Below are positions 41,474 through 52,508 of a stretch of 64,000 nucleotides of DNA, piece after piece. The notes under the pieces are model-generated. The model saw only the letters and a list, made by a program, of their open reading frames with translations. It was not told the origin of the DNA and ran no database searches. Position numbers and translations under genes: made by a program. The DNA lies in NCBI GenBank assembly GCA_029204225.1, contig CM055097.1:6777676-6841675 (forward strand). Reading direction: 5' to 3'. The stretch is from Diphasiastrum complanatum. Taxonomy: Eukaryota > Streptophyta > Lycopodiopsida > Lycopodiales > Lycopodiaceae. Within the stretch, counting starts at the first letter, position 1. Every line of letters begins with the position of its first letter.

Positions 41474-42438
41474 CTTGTAGAACACCTGATTAGACAGATC
41501 TTGATTCTACTAACAAAGCGCGCAATTTACTTGACAAAGGATGAGAAAGAAACGAACGCGAACTCGAAGTATTTTTATTCGTGATCAACCTCGAAGGATT
41601 CACGAAATTTGTCTTGCAATCAACTTGAAAGATTCGCAAAACAGTTTCTTGTAGAAGCTCGTGGCTTTCTTGTTGAAGCTCAAAAGATTCACGAACATAA
41701 TCTTGTCGCGAAATATTCTGTTTCCTGTTCAAACCTCAGATGTTATGAATTTGTCGCGAACAATTCGCAAAATCTTCTGGACTGTTCTCCAAGCTCATCT
41801 ATCATGAAACTGTCGCGAACAGTTCGCGAAATATTCTAGATTTCTTCTTCAAGCTCAAAGTTGTCATCTGTCACAAACAATTCGCGAAAGACAAAAATGT
41901 CCCGAAGAGACAAGTGTCGCGAACAATTCGCGAAACATGAAGCTGAGACGAAGAGATGGACTGTCACGAATAATTCGCGAACAGAATTTATTCGACCCTG
42001 GAAACAAAGCGTCTATTTGAATATCAATAATCGTAAATGGTTAGATATCTATTGTTACAACATTGAAAGGCCAAAAGACCTGTAAATAAAAGGCCAAAAG
42101 ACTTGTCTTGTAACAATATAAATACATGTGCACTACTCGTTGTAACTAACTCAATCATAGACACAATAGCGAGATAAGACAACAAGAGATGTATATTGAT
42201 GATTCAGATTCAGAGTTACAAAAATTTGTTTTTGATCAATAGTTTCTTATTGTCTAAAATTGTCTTAAGTTGTCTCTTACTTCCGCATATAATTTTTGCA
42301 TGCATATTCAATCAGAGCTAATATTGTTCTATTAGTATAGGATTAGATACAAACCCGATTGAAGACACTGATATTAGTTTGATTTATTCAAACTTTCATC
42401 GTGTTCTATGTGGAAGAATAATTACTACTTTTCCTACA
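41474..42438 (+). mobile_element. Copia element 1, 5' LTR
   Basis: Starts about TGTAGAACACCTG and ends TTTTCCTACA directly before the primer-binding site. TATAAATA lies at 42117-42124. The U3 part (41600-41985) carries at least five diverged copies of a palindromic GTCGCGAACAATTCGCGAAA word. The left edge is inferred from the TG start and the end of the CACTA ORF and is uncertain by tens of bases. Confidence 0.6.
42117..42124 (+). promoter_or_regulatory. TATA box of copia LTR
   Basis: TATAAATA within the LTR, downstream of the CGCGAA array and about 315 bp before the LTR end; position fits a retroelement promoter. Confidence 0.5.
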
Positions 42439-42580
42439 GTGGTATCAGAGCATACAGAATTAAATATGATACAATGGTATCAAAGCATATGGAATTAAAT
42501 CTGATACAGTGGTATCAGAGTATACAGGTTCAAAACTGATACATTAATATCAGAACAAATCAGAGTCGATACAGTGGTAT
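42439..42580 (+). repeat. Primer-binding site embedded in tandem ~38-bp repeats
   Basis: TGGTATCAGAGC at 42440-42451 is followed by three decayed copies (ATGGTATCAAAGC, GTGGTATCAGAGT, GTGGTATCTTTG), each preceded by a GATACA word. Only the first is perfect. Confidence 0.8.
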
Positions 42581-42651
42581 CTTTGTATCCCTCTCAGCAT
42601 TCTTCATATATCTACAACAAGCCGCTATCTGGAGTGATTCAAAAATAAAAG

Positions 42652-44226
42652 ATGTCATTGATTATCAATATTCAAGCTAAGATCACTAGGATATGGGATC
42701 CAGAAGGTTCAAATTACTTGATTTGGAAATTAAAGACTTCACTCTTATTGAAGGGCGAAGGTCTATGGCAATGGGTAGAACCAATAGAGGAGAAGCCAAT
42801 AGCTACTCATGGCAAAGAACTTCGAGAATGGAGTTTAGAAAATGACAAAGCTATAACAATTATTGCGTCTTCAGTGCATATCAATATAATACTAGATCTT
42901 ACATCGATTTTGAACGCAAAAGATTTATGGGAAGAATTGAATACCAAGAATGAGACTCGATCTCTAATCAGATCATGTTCTTGGAAGACCAATTGACTTA
43001 TCTACATTGGGACGACAAAGACCTGAATACATTCATGCAAAAGATTAAAGATCTATTCACTTCCTTGCAAAATTCTGATGCAAAAAATACAATTTCTAAG
43101 GAAAAACAGCTTAGTTATTTTCTTCGAGCCCTACCCAAGTCATTCCACACAACAAGAATATTATTGGCGAAAGATGCGACAATGATACTTCAAAAGGCAA
43201 TAGACGAAGTTAAAGAGGAAGTAGAAGCTCGTGAACGCTATGATGACAATGGTGATTCAGAAAATGCTCTATTTACTTAGAAGATTTAGAAGAATAAATC
43301 TTTTAAGAAGTCTAAGTTTAAGAGGGAGTCGTCTAAGAAGAATGAGTCTAAGACTAATGAACAACAATCTGGAAAACAACAAGAATTCTGGTGATATGAA
43401 GATTTGCAGCAGATGCAAAAGATCAGGTCACACAGAAGAAAAGTGTTGGTTAAATCCAAAGATTGAATGTATTCATTGTCATAAACGGGGTCATGTAGCA
43501 GTAGACCGTTATCAGCATCCCAGAAACAAAAAAGAGCAGAATCAAAGTGAACCTTCAGATTCAAACTATGTCAACAGAAGATAGAGCAACAAGGAACTTA
43601 GCAGTCTATGTTAGTGTTGATCTATGCTGTTCATCTAATTTAATACAAGAAGTATTACTTGATTTGAGAGCCACCTTACATTTTGTTTTCTCGAAACAAA
43701 TTTTTTCTGAGTGCAAGAAGACGAACTATTCGAGATTTACTATACTTGGAGACGGTTCTAAATACGTGGTTGATGGAATTGGTGTATTATGGCTGGACAC
43801 GAATCAGAGAGACAAGAAATTGGAGGAAGTTCTCTATGTCCCTACTCTTGATAAAGATCTTCTATCTGTAGCTAAGATAGTTGATACATGCATGTCAGTA
43901 ACCTTCACGAAGAACTCTTGTAAACTGTTTGAGGAAGATTCTGATAACCTAGTTGCTAAAGGCAACAGAGAAAAAAATTTATATCACCTGAACATTTGAA
44001 CAAGAATCGAACATGTCAATCAAAGTCAGGAATCGACAGATGTACTGTGGCACAAGAGGCTATGTCACATGAACATGGAAGTCTTGTACCAAGCCAACAA
44101 AAGTTAGAGTATTCAAGGAGTCGAAATCACAAGTAGAGATATTCGAACTACCTACGAATCTTGTCTTAAAGGCAAGATGACTAGAACACCTTTCAATAAG
44201 GATATTTATGAAGCAACTAGTTGCTG
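42652..44226 (+). pseudogene. Copia element 1 gag-protease and start of integrase
   Basis: Frames 42652-42996, 42975-43280, 43231-43584 and 43547-43999 overlap through frameshifts. Gag core at WDPEGSNYLIWKLKTSLLL. Zinc knuckles: CSRCKRSGHTEEKC (CX2CX4HX4C) and a damaged second CIHCHKRGHVAVDR. The protease active site is mutated (LDLRAT where DSGAT is expected). Then YVPTLDKDLLSVAKI and the pre-integrase LWHKRLCHMN (about 44042-44075). It stops at about 44226, where the methyltransferase pseudogene begins; RT, RNase H and a 3' LTR are absent. Confidence 0.8.
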
Positions 44227-44228
44227 GC

Positions 44229-46423
44229 ATGACAGTGGAAGAAGACAAATTATTGGCTTGGGACTATAACATTGATCAAGATTAGCGGATGAAAATGACC
44301 GTCATACAAAGAATCCGATTTTTTTACAAAGAATACACACGAGAGTCTCCAAAGCAGGAGATGTGAATCAACTAGAGTTGAAAACACTCTGTGCTCAAGA
44401 GACAGGCTTGTCTTTTGATTCAAAAAATCCTACGTAGAGCCTTACAAAATATGATAATTATTTTCAGCTTGTTTTTTGTAGTGGCCAGGTAATTTTTTTT
44501 TACTATGCTCGTCATGGAATGCTCTGGTCATAATATATGTTATAATCCTTTTAAATTGTTTTTATCAGACTAAAATTTTGAGCTCAATTTTAATACTCCC
44601 TAAATTTCTTATCAAATAATTTTATTTTTTTTGATTTTAGGTGTGGGCCCTTGTTGATAAAATTTTTGACAAATGAGAAACTTTTCAAATAAAAGGCCAA
44701 CCTGCTCAGGGTGCCTCAAAGTCAAAGAAAAAAATTGTCAGCACTCAAACTCTGAACCCAATCCCTCCAGAAATGAGAATATCAAAGTGGAAGAACATGC
44801 AAGGGATTAGCTCTTCAGAGCTAATGATACGTGTTCTTTCTAGAGTTGTCGATGGTCAACTTTCTTTGGCAGAAATGGAAAAAAAATTTCAAAGGTAATA
44901 GTCATAATCTAAATATTTATTTTCATGTTACTTTTTATAATAAAGTGATTTTCATGATTTTGTTGGATTTTTAATAATTATACTTTTCAAATGCAGGCAT
45001 ATATTATTTATGAAAGTTCAAGAAGCCCTTGTGATAGGGTTAAATTGTCAAGATTTTGAAGAGTGTCAGAGGCTTTATCTTCTGAACAGCCGAAATGAAT
45101 CTTTGAGTCCATTTTTTATTTTGTTTAGAGACATGGTATTTATTTTACCCATGCCTAGCATAGGTGCTTATTAATTGTTTCTTTTTATATTTTATGTCTC
45201 TTATGCTAAGCATAGCTTTTTCTTTATTTAATTATTTCTTTTTGATACTTTAAGTCTCCTATTCTATTTTATATTTAATGTCTCCCATGCTAAGCATAGC
45301 TTTTTCTTTTTCAGTCTCCCGAAAATAAGAAAAACAAAGTCCTTCCAGAGCAATTCAAGAGACATATTCTAAAGGCAAAAGCAGAAAAAAGGGATAGGGA
45401 GAGATTAGCACGGGGTGAGACCATTGCGGAGGAGGATCCATTAGAGACCTACCTTCCCAAAAGTGTTGATGACCAATGGTGTTTTTTACTCAGTTGAGGA
45501 GGGCAATTGCAAAGAAATTTCAATCTTTTTTTTTAAAAAGACCTTATACACTCTGCATTGCCGATATACCATATGGATTTCAGATGAAAGAATCATTAAA
45601 TGACAATTCCCCCTTCAAATTCATTGAAATCCATAGATTCATGTAGGGTTTTCTCGAAGTCACAACTTCTCTAATTTGGAGAGTTGTTATTTTTCATTCT
45701 TCTTGGCAGTCAGCTTCAGTACAGAAAGCTCTACTAACTTTCTGTAATGCGGGAATAGAAAATGTTGTGTGGTAAGTTTTTAAGTTCCTGAATTCGGGAG
45801 GAGCACGACTTGGTAATAAAATAGAATACATAACCATCGGTTATTATTCTTTGGATGACAAACACTCGATGCTTCATTACAACACTTACGGACTGACAAG
45901 TTTTGGAAACTTGTTCCAGAATCCAGCCGTGACCAAGAAACTAAAGAATCCAATGACGGGTTCTGTGGCTTGTCCCTACCAAAAGCCACAACAATTAATT
46001 AATCATTTAATTAATATTTTTTCTCACCCAACTGATTGGGTTTTGGATTTATTTAGCGGTAGCGGCACTACAAGTGCATGTGTTGTTCAGAAAGGCAGAC
46101 ATGTTGCTATAGTAGATTTAGATTCTAATTTGTTTGCTTTTGTAAAAATGAGAATGAAATCTCTTTCAATTTTGTCAGATGAACTATTTGAGGTGGGAAA
46201 GAGTTTAGATAACGAGGATTCAGTAATTTTCTTGTCCAAGAAACCTCAGCCTCCTGCTAGCAAAAAAGTAGGTGATATATGAGAATTTGTTGATGATTTG
46301 GTTCAAGATTATAATGTGGTTATGGTAGTCGAGGAAACTGTAGAAGAGGTGCCACTTGAAACTATAGTGGCTACTCAAGAAAAAGAAAAAGATGTAAATG
46401 AACTCGATGATTTTTGGGAATAA
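44229..46423 (+). pseudogene. Beta-class DNA amino-methyltransferase (N4C/N6A) pseudogene, 4 exons
   Basis: Exons: 44229-44488, 44641-44894, 44997-45135 and 45315-46423; introns GT-AG with matching phases. The C-terminal half has the methyltransferase fold in beta-class order: a DPPY-like motif IV ADIPYGF (45555-45575), a strand ..VIFHSSWQSASVQKALL..C, then YQKPQQLI..LI, and the SAM-binding motif I LDLFSGSGTTSACVV (46043-46087) followed by GRHVAIVDLD. The N-terminal part (WKNMQGISSSELMIRVL, EEDPLETYLP) is unrecognised. The acidic tail ends DDFWE-stop. Lesions: stops at 44283, about 44436, 44674, 45644, 45773 and 46280, frameshifts near 44363 and 45480. It abuts a copia fragment on the left and a copia LTR on the right. 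Bacterial-type fold, but with spliceosomal introns, so long resident in a eukaryote. Confidence 0.8.
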
Positions 46424-46627
46424 AAAATTCTCTTTTGTTTCAAAAAATAATTGCGTTTATATTTTTGATGGATTGTGTTTTGAAATCTTTTTAATTGATT
46501 TAATGTTCTTAAATTTATTTTTTAATGATTTAAAATTAAGAATTTAAAATATTTAAAAAATTGTAACATCAATTATCATTACCAAAACCAAAATTGTAAC
46601 GATTTGTCAAGTTTATAATATTTAGAG
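46424..46627. other. AT-rich 3' flank of the methyltransferase pseudogene
   Basis: Non-coding. It ends where the copia LTR homology starts at about 46628. Confidence 0.5.
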
Positions 46628-47146
46628 CAGACCAACAATCTTGCCAATGTAGAAAAACCAGCATCTACATACAAAATAAGATGCAAACTCTAAGAGATAC
46701 TGATCAAACATGAACCTAAAAAATATAAAATATAGTTCCTTTCCTTACAATTACAGTACCCTACTGTATTTCACAAGTGTGGAATTGAAAATAGCAATAA
46801 ATGATCATTCTACACATAGAATTGCAAGATAACATCATGAGAGTGCACGAATGAATAGTAGAACCCAAAGAGAACCATGTATAATGATGAAATGAGAGAG
46901 AGAAGAGAGAAGATCCCTTTGTCCACGAGTTACAACAATATATAACAAGTCCAAACCCTACTTTGCCACTTGGCTTTTCCTCTAATATGAAGAACCCTAC
47001 TATTTTGTAGCTAGTCAATGTACCCAAAGTTCACATTTGAATCTCTCTCAAACTCGACTACCAACTTTCTCACACTTTCAAAAAGTTTTTATTGAATGTA
47101 TTTTAAACTAATATAACTTCCAAAAGTTTATCTCTAAGTCTAAAAT

Positions 47147-47814
47147 TGTAAAAATTACAGCAAATAAGGATCCTAAAACACTTGAAATGATGAGGGAAAC
47201 AATAGATTATGATTTCATAAGATTAACACAAGTTGAACCATCAAAATCCATCAAAAATCTATGCTTGAACCTCACTAAATGGCCCAAATCCTTGAAGAAG
47301 GCTTCACACGTGTGAAAGTACGGCCTCCCACAGTCTGAGTACTGTACACCAGACCTACATTCAATCCTATAATCATTAGTAATCACAAGTACTCAAACAA
47401 TTATGAACATAGAGAGCAATTGCACCATTATGAGAAAAAACACAAAAAATTGCTTGATTGATTTTGGTGAGATATCATCACCTATATATACATGTGGGCA
47501 GGTATGAGTATCCCTAAACCTATCCCTAATTCTAATTTTGGTGGATCTTTCATCCCTACCAAGTTAGGGTTGGAATCTTGGAGATCCCTCAACAATGCAA
47601 AAATTACCAAAAATAGCTCCTATTTTTTCTCCCTTGTATCTAAGCATAAAATGGACTCATTCCAAAGGTTCTAACACTTAGGTCTACTTGAGAACATCCT
47701 TATGAATGGAATCCTATGCTATTTGGCACGTGTGACAAGCCACATCATGACCATCTAACTATTTACAAGTCATATGACCAAAACTAGTCAAGCTAGAAAT
47801 GTGAATTTTTAACA
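47147..47814 (-). repeat. 3' LTR of copia element 2
   Basis: 668 bp, begins TGTAAAAATTACAGC and ends GAATTTTTAACA on the + strand; pairs with 51584-52265. Confidence 0.95.
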
Positions 47815-47828
47815 CTCCTCCTCACTAT

Positions 47829-48482
47829 CTAGCTTGGTTCAATCATTGCTTTACTAATCACTCCAAGTGATGATCTGAACTTCATAAAAGGTGTCTTTTG
47901 AAGTGGTTTAGTAAGTAGATCAGCTACACATTCATTGCTTGGAACATGCTCCAAAGCAATCTCCTTGGCTTGCACCATTTCTCTCACAAAGTGATGGCAT
48001 ATCTCAATGTGCTTAGATCTTGCATGGAAGATTGGGTTAGATGCAAGGTGTTGGGCTGATATATTGTCATTGTAGATGATTGGTGCCTCCTCTGAATCCA
48101 TGATCTTTAGTTCCACCAATAATCTCTTGATCCAAAGTACCTCCTTTGTAGTGGTTGTCAAAGCTTTGTACTCGGCCTCAATTGAAGATAGAGATATAGT
48201 TTCTTGCTTTTTTGAAAGCCATGAAACCACACCTTCTCCTATGAAAGTTGAATAGGCACTTGTTGATTTCCTATCCCTCTTGTCCCCTGCAAAATCTGAA
48301 TAACTAAATGCATGAAGGTTAATCACATCTCCTCTATATAGAATCCCAAAATCCAATGTACCCGAGATGTATCTTAGAATCCTCTTAGCCTTTTTCCAAT
48401 GGATATTCAATGGCTTTTGCATGGATTGGCTCAACCTACATACACTAAAGCTAAGATCTGGTCTAGTTATAGTGATCCACAT
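47829..48482 (-). CDS. Copia element 2 RNase H ORF fragment
   Basis: 217 codons: TRPDLSFSVCRLSQ (RT end), SYSDFAGDKRDRKSTSAY (first catalytic Asp), SLSSIEAEYKAL (Glu), YNDNISAQHLASNPIFHARSK (Asp) and HVPSNECVADLLTKPL. All RNase H catalytic residues expected of Ty1/copia are visible. Normally part of the polyprotein; here cut off from RT by a frame break. Confidence 0.9.
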   Translation of the reverse strand: MWITITRPDLSFSVCRLSQSMQKPLNIHWKKAKRILRYISGTLDFGILYRGDVINLHAFSYSDFAGDKRDRKSTSAYSTFIGEGVVSWLSKKQETISLSSIEAEYKALTTTTKEVLWIKRLLVELKIMDSEEAPIIYNDNISAQHLASNPIFHARSKHIEICHHFVREMVQAKEIALEHVPSNECVADLLTKPLQKTPFMKFRSSLGVISKAMIEPS

Positions 48483-48777
48483 TAAGTGAATCGTGGATAG
48501 TAAAAATGGATCTGAGTGTATTATATCTGGTATGATTGTGCATCAAAACTTCAGAAAAAGGATGAATCTTGTGGTTGGATAGAAAAAAACTTATTGTAGT
48601 TCTGATCTGGAAAATATCTTAATGCTCTAAATAAGAAACATACCGAAAAAAATTCTTCAAAATGTCAAGCAAGCAGTAAACAAGAATAAATAACAAAATT
48701 TAGGGAATAAACAAACCTAGTACATATCAAGATAAAAACATGGTTCGTTGTACTTTTGGAGTCTGCTTCCATTGATT

Positions 48778-49443
48778 TCAGTGTCTAAAATATCGTGTTG
48801 TAGGGTTTGGAGTTGTACGTAACCCGAAGCAAAAGCATACTTCCATATTAAACTTCTTCAAAAGACTTTGGGCATAGTTTACTTGACTTATAAAGATAAA
48901 ATCAGACCCTCTAAGTACTTCTATGCCTAAGATGAAGTGAAGACACCCTAGATCTACCATCTTGAACTCTAAGGATAGATCTATCTTGATTTTTTCAATA
49001 CCATCAACACTATTTTCACTAATGATGATGTCATCTACATAAATGAGTGAAAGTACAATACCAACATCATCAAACTTAATGTAAAGAGTGGGATCATATT
49101 CACTTTGAACAAAAGAAAGTGAAATAAGGTAGCAATGTAGTCTTGAATTCCAAGATCTCGAGGCTTGCTTCAAGCCATAGATGCTTCTTTGGAGATGGCA
49201 TACTTTGTTTTCCATTCCATGCTTGATGAACCCTTGTGGCTGCTCCATATAGATATCCTCTTCCAAAAAACCATTCAAGAAAGCATTAGAGACATCCATT
49301 TGTGTAAGGACAAGAAGTCTCTTTCTTGATCCCTTCCTCCTCACAAAAGGCCTTGAACTCATTGGAGATGAATTCTCCACCATTGTCACTTCTAAGAATC
49401 TTGATGCTATGATTATGATGCTTTTCCACAAGCAACTTGAACT
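48778..49443 (-). pseudogene. Copia element 2 integrase scrap fused to reverse transcriptase
   Basis: Just before this frame the minus strand reads SIKILRSDNGGEFISNEFKAF (integrase second catalytic Asp region, about 49408-49345, another frame). After ETSCPYT the sequence jumps into RT at QMDVSNAFLNGFLEEDIYME, so most of the integrase and the RT fingers are deleted. The RT retains KVCHLQRSIYGLKQASRSW and the intact catalytic LIYVDDIIIS (about 49055-49025), then LGCLHFILGIEV and YAQSLLKKFNME. The frame stops at 48778 before RNase H; about 290 bp of non-matching sequence (48490-48777) separate the two. Confidence 0.85.
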
Positions 49444-50772
49444 TTACAAAAGTATCAAATACTTGAGACTTGAAGGAACAACATTAGTATCCACAAATGC
49501 ATCCAACTTATAAAGTTTGCCAAGTCTAGTGCCCTTAGCCACTATCTTACCCTTCTTCTTGATGAAACATTCATTTGAAGCAAAGTCAACATTGAAATTA
49601 TTGTCTACCATTTGGCCAACACTTAGTAGATTCTTTGTTATTGTAGGAATGTACAAAACGCCTTCTATGTTGATCTTTTTGGAAGATCCTAAGCAAAGGG
49701 GAATGCTACCAACTCCTTCAATCTTACAAGCTTCATCATTTGCTGTATAGATAGACTTTATAGGTCCATCATAAGATAAGAGAGAAGAGAAAAACTCCCT
49801 TTTACTAGTCATGTGTGAACTAGCACCCGAGTCAATCCACCAAGGATCTTCTCCTTTGAAGCTTGTTGAAAAAAATATGGACATCATGAGAGAGTCCTCA
49901 TGTGAACTCTCCTCCTCCTCCTCTTTGCTCATGTTGGCTTGGCTTTGATCTTGCTTCCTCTTGAAGCATTCCGAGGCATAATACCCCATCTTGCTACAAT
50001 AGTAGCACTTCACCTTTGATTTGTCCTTCTTGACTTTGGTGGTTGATGGAGATGCCTTTGAGGGTCCTTCTTGATCCTCAAGCTTTGTAGACTTCTTGAA
50101 TGTTGATCCTTTGCCTTTGGACTTGCCTTTGCCTTTGGTGAAGAGAGCTTGGTCATCTCCACCTTGGATGGAAAGCCTATCCATCCTCTCTTGCATTTGG
50201 CTCCTTCTTGATTCCTCGGCCATGAGTGTGCCTTGGAGTTCTTCAAGTATGGGTAGCTTACCCATAATTGCATATCTCTGAACCAAATTGTCAAATTCAA
50301 AGCTTAGTCCATTCAATATGAGTTGAACAAGCTCTTCATCCTTGATAGGGTCACCTATAAAGGATAGCTCTTTGTTCAATTCCTTTACTCTTAGGACAAA
50401 AGTATGTGCACTCTCTCCTTTCTTTTGATAGCTTCTATAGATTTGATTCTTCAAAGCTAACATTCTAGTTTGGTTCTTGGATTCATAGACCTTTTGCAAA
50501 GTCTCCCAAGCATCTTGAGTTGAAGTGCAATCTCCTACCTCTCTTAAGAGTTCATTTGCAACATTCATTTTTATGCAATGTAGTGCAACATTGCACCTCT
50601 TGATGTATTTGGCTTTTTCTTGAGGATGAATAGGTTCACCCTCCTTACCATTTACAATTTCCATCAGATCTTGCATGATCATGATAGATTCCATTCTAAC
50701 TTTCCATATGGAATAGTTAGTTTTGTTGAGCCTTTCATTAGTATCCAAAAGATATGCATTTATAGATGCCAT
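49444..50772 (-). CDS. Copia element 2 gag-protease ORF
   Basis: Open 442-codon frame starting MASINAYLLDTNERLNKTNY. Gag capsid words NYSIWKVRMESIMI, AWETLQKVYESKN and LRVKELNKELS. A lysine-rich stretch precedes the zinc knuckle CYYCSKMGYYASEC, in which the histidine is a tyrosine (CX2CX4YX4C), so zinc binding is doubtful. Protease WWIDSGASSHMTS has an intact DSG. Then YIPTITKNLLSVGQM and the pre-integrase edge LGKLYKLDAF. The ATG follows the primer site by about 0.8 kb. The frame ends where the integrase should begin. Confidence 0.9.
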   Translation of the reverse strand: MASINAYLLDTNERLNKTNYSIWKVRMESIMIMQDLMEIVNGKEGEPIHPQEKAKYIKRCNVALHCIKMNVANELLREVGDCTSTQDAWETLQKVYESKNQTRMLALKNQIYRSYQKKGESAHTFVLRVKELNKELSFIGDPIKDEELVQLILNGLSFEFDNLVQRYAIMGKLPILEELQGTLMAEESRRSQMQERMDRLSIQGGDDQALFTKGKGKSKGKGSTFKKSTKLEDQEGPSKASPSTTKVKKDKSKVKCYYCSKMGYYASECFKRKQDQSQANMSKEEEEESSHEDSLMMSIFFSTSFKGEDPWWIDSGASSHMTSKREFFSSLLSYDGPIKSIYTANDEACKIEGVGSIPLCLGSSKKINIEGVLYIPTITKNLLSVGQMVDNNFNVDFASNECFIKKKGKIVAKGTRLGKLYKLDAFVDTNVVPSSLKYLILL

Positions 50773-51583
50773 CTAGTCTCCTAATTAAGGACTTGACACA
50801 AATGAAGGTTACTTCTATTGATTTGATTGAAGGTCTACCTTATCCCACTTCTTAGGGACCTGAAAAGATCAGTAATAGACTTCCTATAAAGATCTAAGAA
50901 TGATCTCTAACAAAATCAAATCATAGAATACTAGAAACAATGCACTTGCTTGATTGAAGTAGACAATACTAGTAGAATTGCCCCTCTTTCTATAAAGAAC
51001 ATTAAAGCTTCCAAATGATCTGATCAAGAGTGAATTTTAGCAACCTAATATACTTCCAAAATCACTTGTAAAAGATCTAAATGGAACTTAATGAGGATGC
51101 AACACAATCTACTATCCAATCACAAGCAAAAAATGATCAAAATTGATGAAAAATTGATCTAATTTGGTGCATAAGTCAAGCAATGGTTGGACTGAACCTA
51201 AATCACTTTAGGAGGTGTCTACTACACCTTAGAACAGCCTTGAAGAGTCCCCAAAACTCTGATCTTCCCTTTCCTTGAATGCTAGAAAGCCTCCTCTATG
51301 AAATCATCTCCAAAACTCGCTTAGAAATCAATGCTTGGAGCAAGCAAAACTTGCTATCTTGGTAATGTGAATTGAATTCAAATTTGCCTCTGGCTTTAGA
51401 CACCTAAACACCTGCAAATGAAGTCACACAACACCAATCTCCAATGTATTTGACTCACTTTGAGTTCTAGAATCAATACTAGATGCTAAGATCCAATCTA
51501 CACAAGATTTAGATCAAAAATTGTGATCAAATTGAATGAAAACCAAGGATTTAGCTCATTTCAGCCTTTAGGCTCTGATACCA

Positions 51584-52265
51584 TGTAAAAATTACAGCAA
51601 ATAAGGATCCTAAAACACTTGAAATGATGAGGGAAACAATAGATTATGATTTCATAAGATTAGCACAAGTTGAACCATCAAAATCCATCAAAAATCTATG
51701 CTTGAACCTCACTAAGTGGCCCAAATCCTTGAAGAAGGCTTCACACGTGTGAAAGTACGGCCTCCCACAGTCTGAGTACTGTACACCAGACCTACATTCA
51801 ATCCTATAATCATTAGTAATCACAAGTACTCAAACAATTATGAACATAGAGAGCAATTGCACCATTATGAGAAAAAACACAAAAAATTGCTTGATTGATT
51901 TTGGTGAGATATCATCACCTATATATACATGATCCATCACGGTTTTGGGCAGGTATGAGTAGCCCTAAACCTATCCCTAATTCTAATTTTGGTGGATCTT
52001 TCATCCCTACCAAGTTAGGGTTGGAATCTTGGAGATCCCTCAACAATGCAAAAATTACCAAAAATAGCTCCTATTTTTTCTCCCTTGTATCTAAGCATAA
52101 TTTGGACTCATTCCAAAGGTTCTAACACTTAGGTCTACTTGAGAACATCCTTATGAATGGAATCCTATGCTATTTGGCACGTGTGACTAGCCACATCATG
52201 ACCATCTAACTATTTACAAGTCATATGACCAAAACTAGTCAAGCTAGAAATGTGAATTTTTAACA
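51584..52265 (-). repeat. 5' LTR of copia element 2
   Basis: 682 bp; same termini as the partner LTR. Followed inward by the tRNA-Met primer site. Confidence 0.95.
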
Positions 52266-52508
52266 AAAATGAGTTTTGGCCTCAACTAACAATTTACCAA
52301 AATATGACGAGACTTGTTGAAATCTCTCACACTCCCTCTTCAACTAGTTTTGACATAGTTTTAACCACAATACTTTGATCCAACTTTAGAATGATCTCCA
52401 TCCTAAGTATAGAACTCCTTTCTAAGGTTTTGAAATATCTATCATAATTGATATAGAGAATAGTGTCCAAATTGGATGCTTCACTATTTCTGACATCAAT
52501 TTAACATG

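Larger units (their letters stand above)
47147..52265 (-). mobile_element. Young full-length copia element (element 2), 5119 bp
   Basis: LTRs at 51584-52265 (682 bp, 5' on minus) and 47147-47814 (668 bp), TG...CA ended, nearly identical apart from a 14-bp indel near 51935 (GATCCATCACGGTT present only in the right copy) and a few substitutions. A perfect 5-bp target duplication AAAAT lies at 47142-47146 and 52266-52270. Primer site complement GGCTCTGATACCA at 51571-51583. It inserted into the LTR of the older copia element. Internal genes are deleted or frameshifted, so it needs help in trans. Confidence 0.95.

Noticed and set aside
45776-45832. Possible fourth intron starting GTAAGT after the methyltransferase VENVVW-like block
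   Set aside because: The sequence stays in frame across the GTAAGT (only a TAA interrupts) and continues with methylase-like residues (SGGARLGNKIEYI), so a mutated tyrosine codon is simpler than a new intron.
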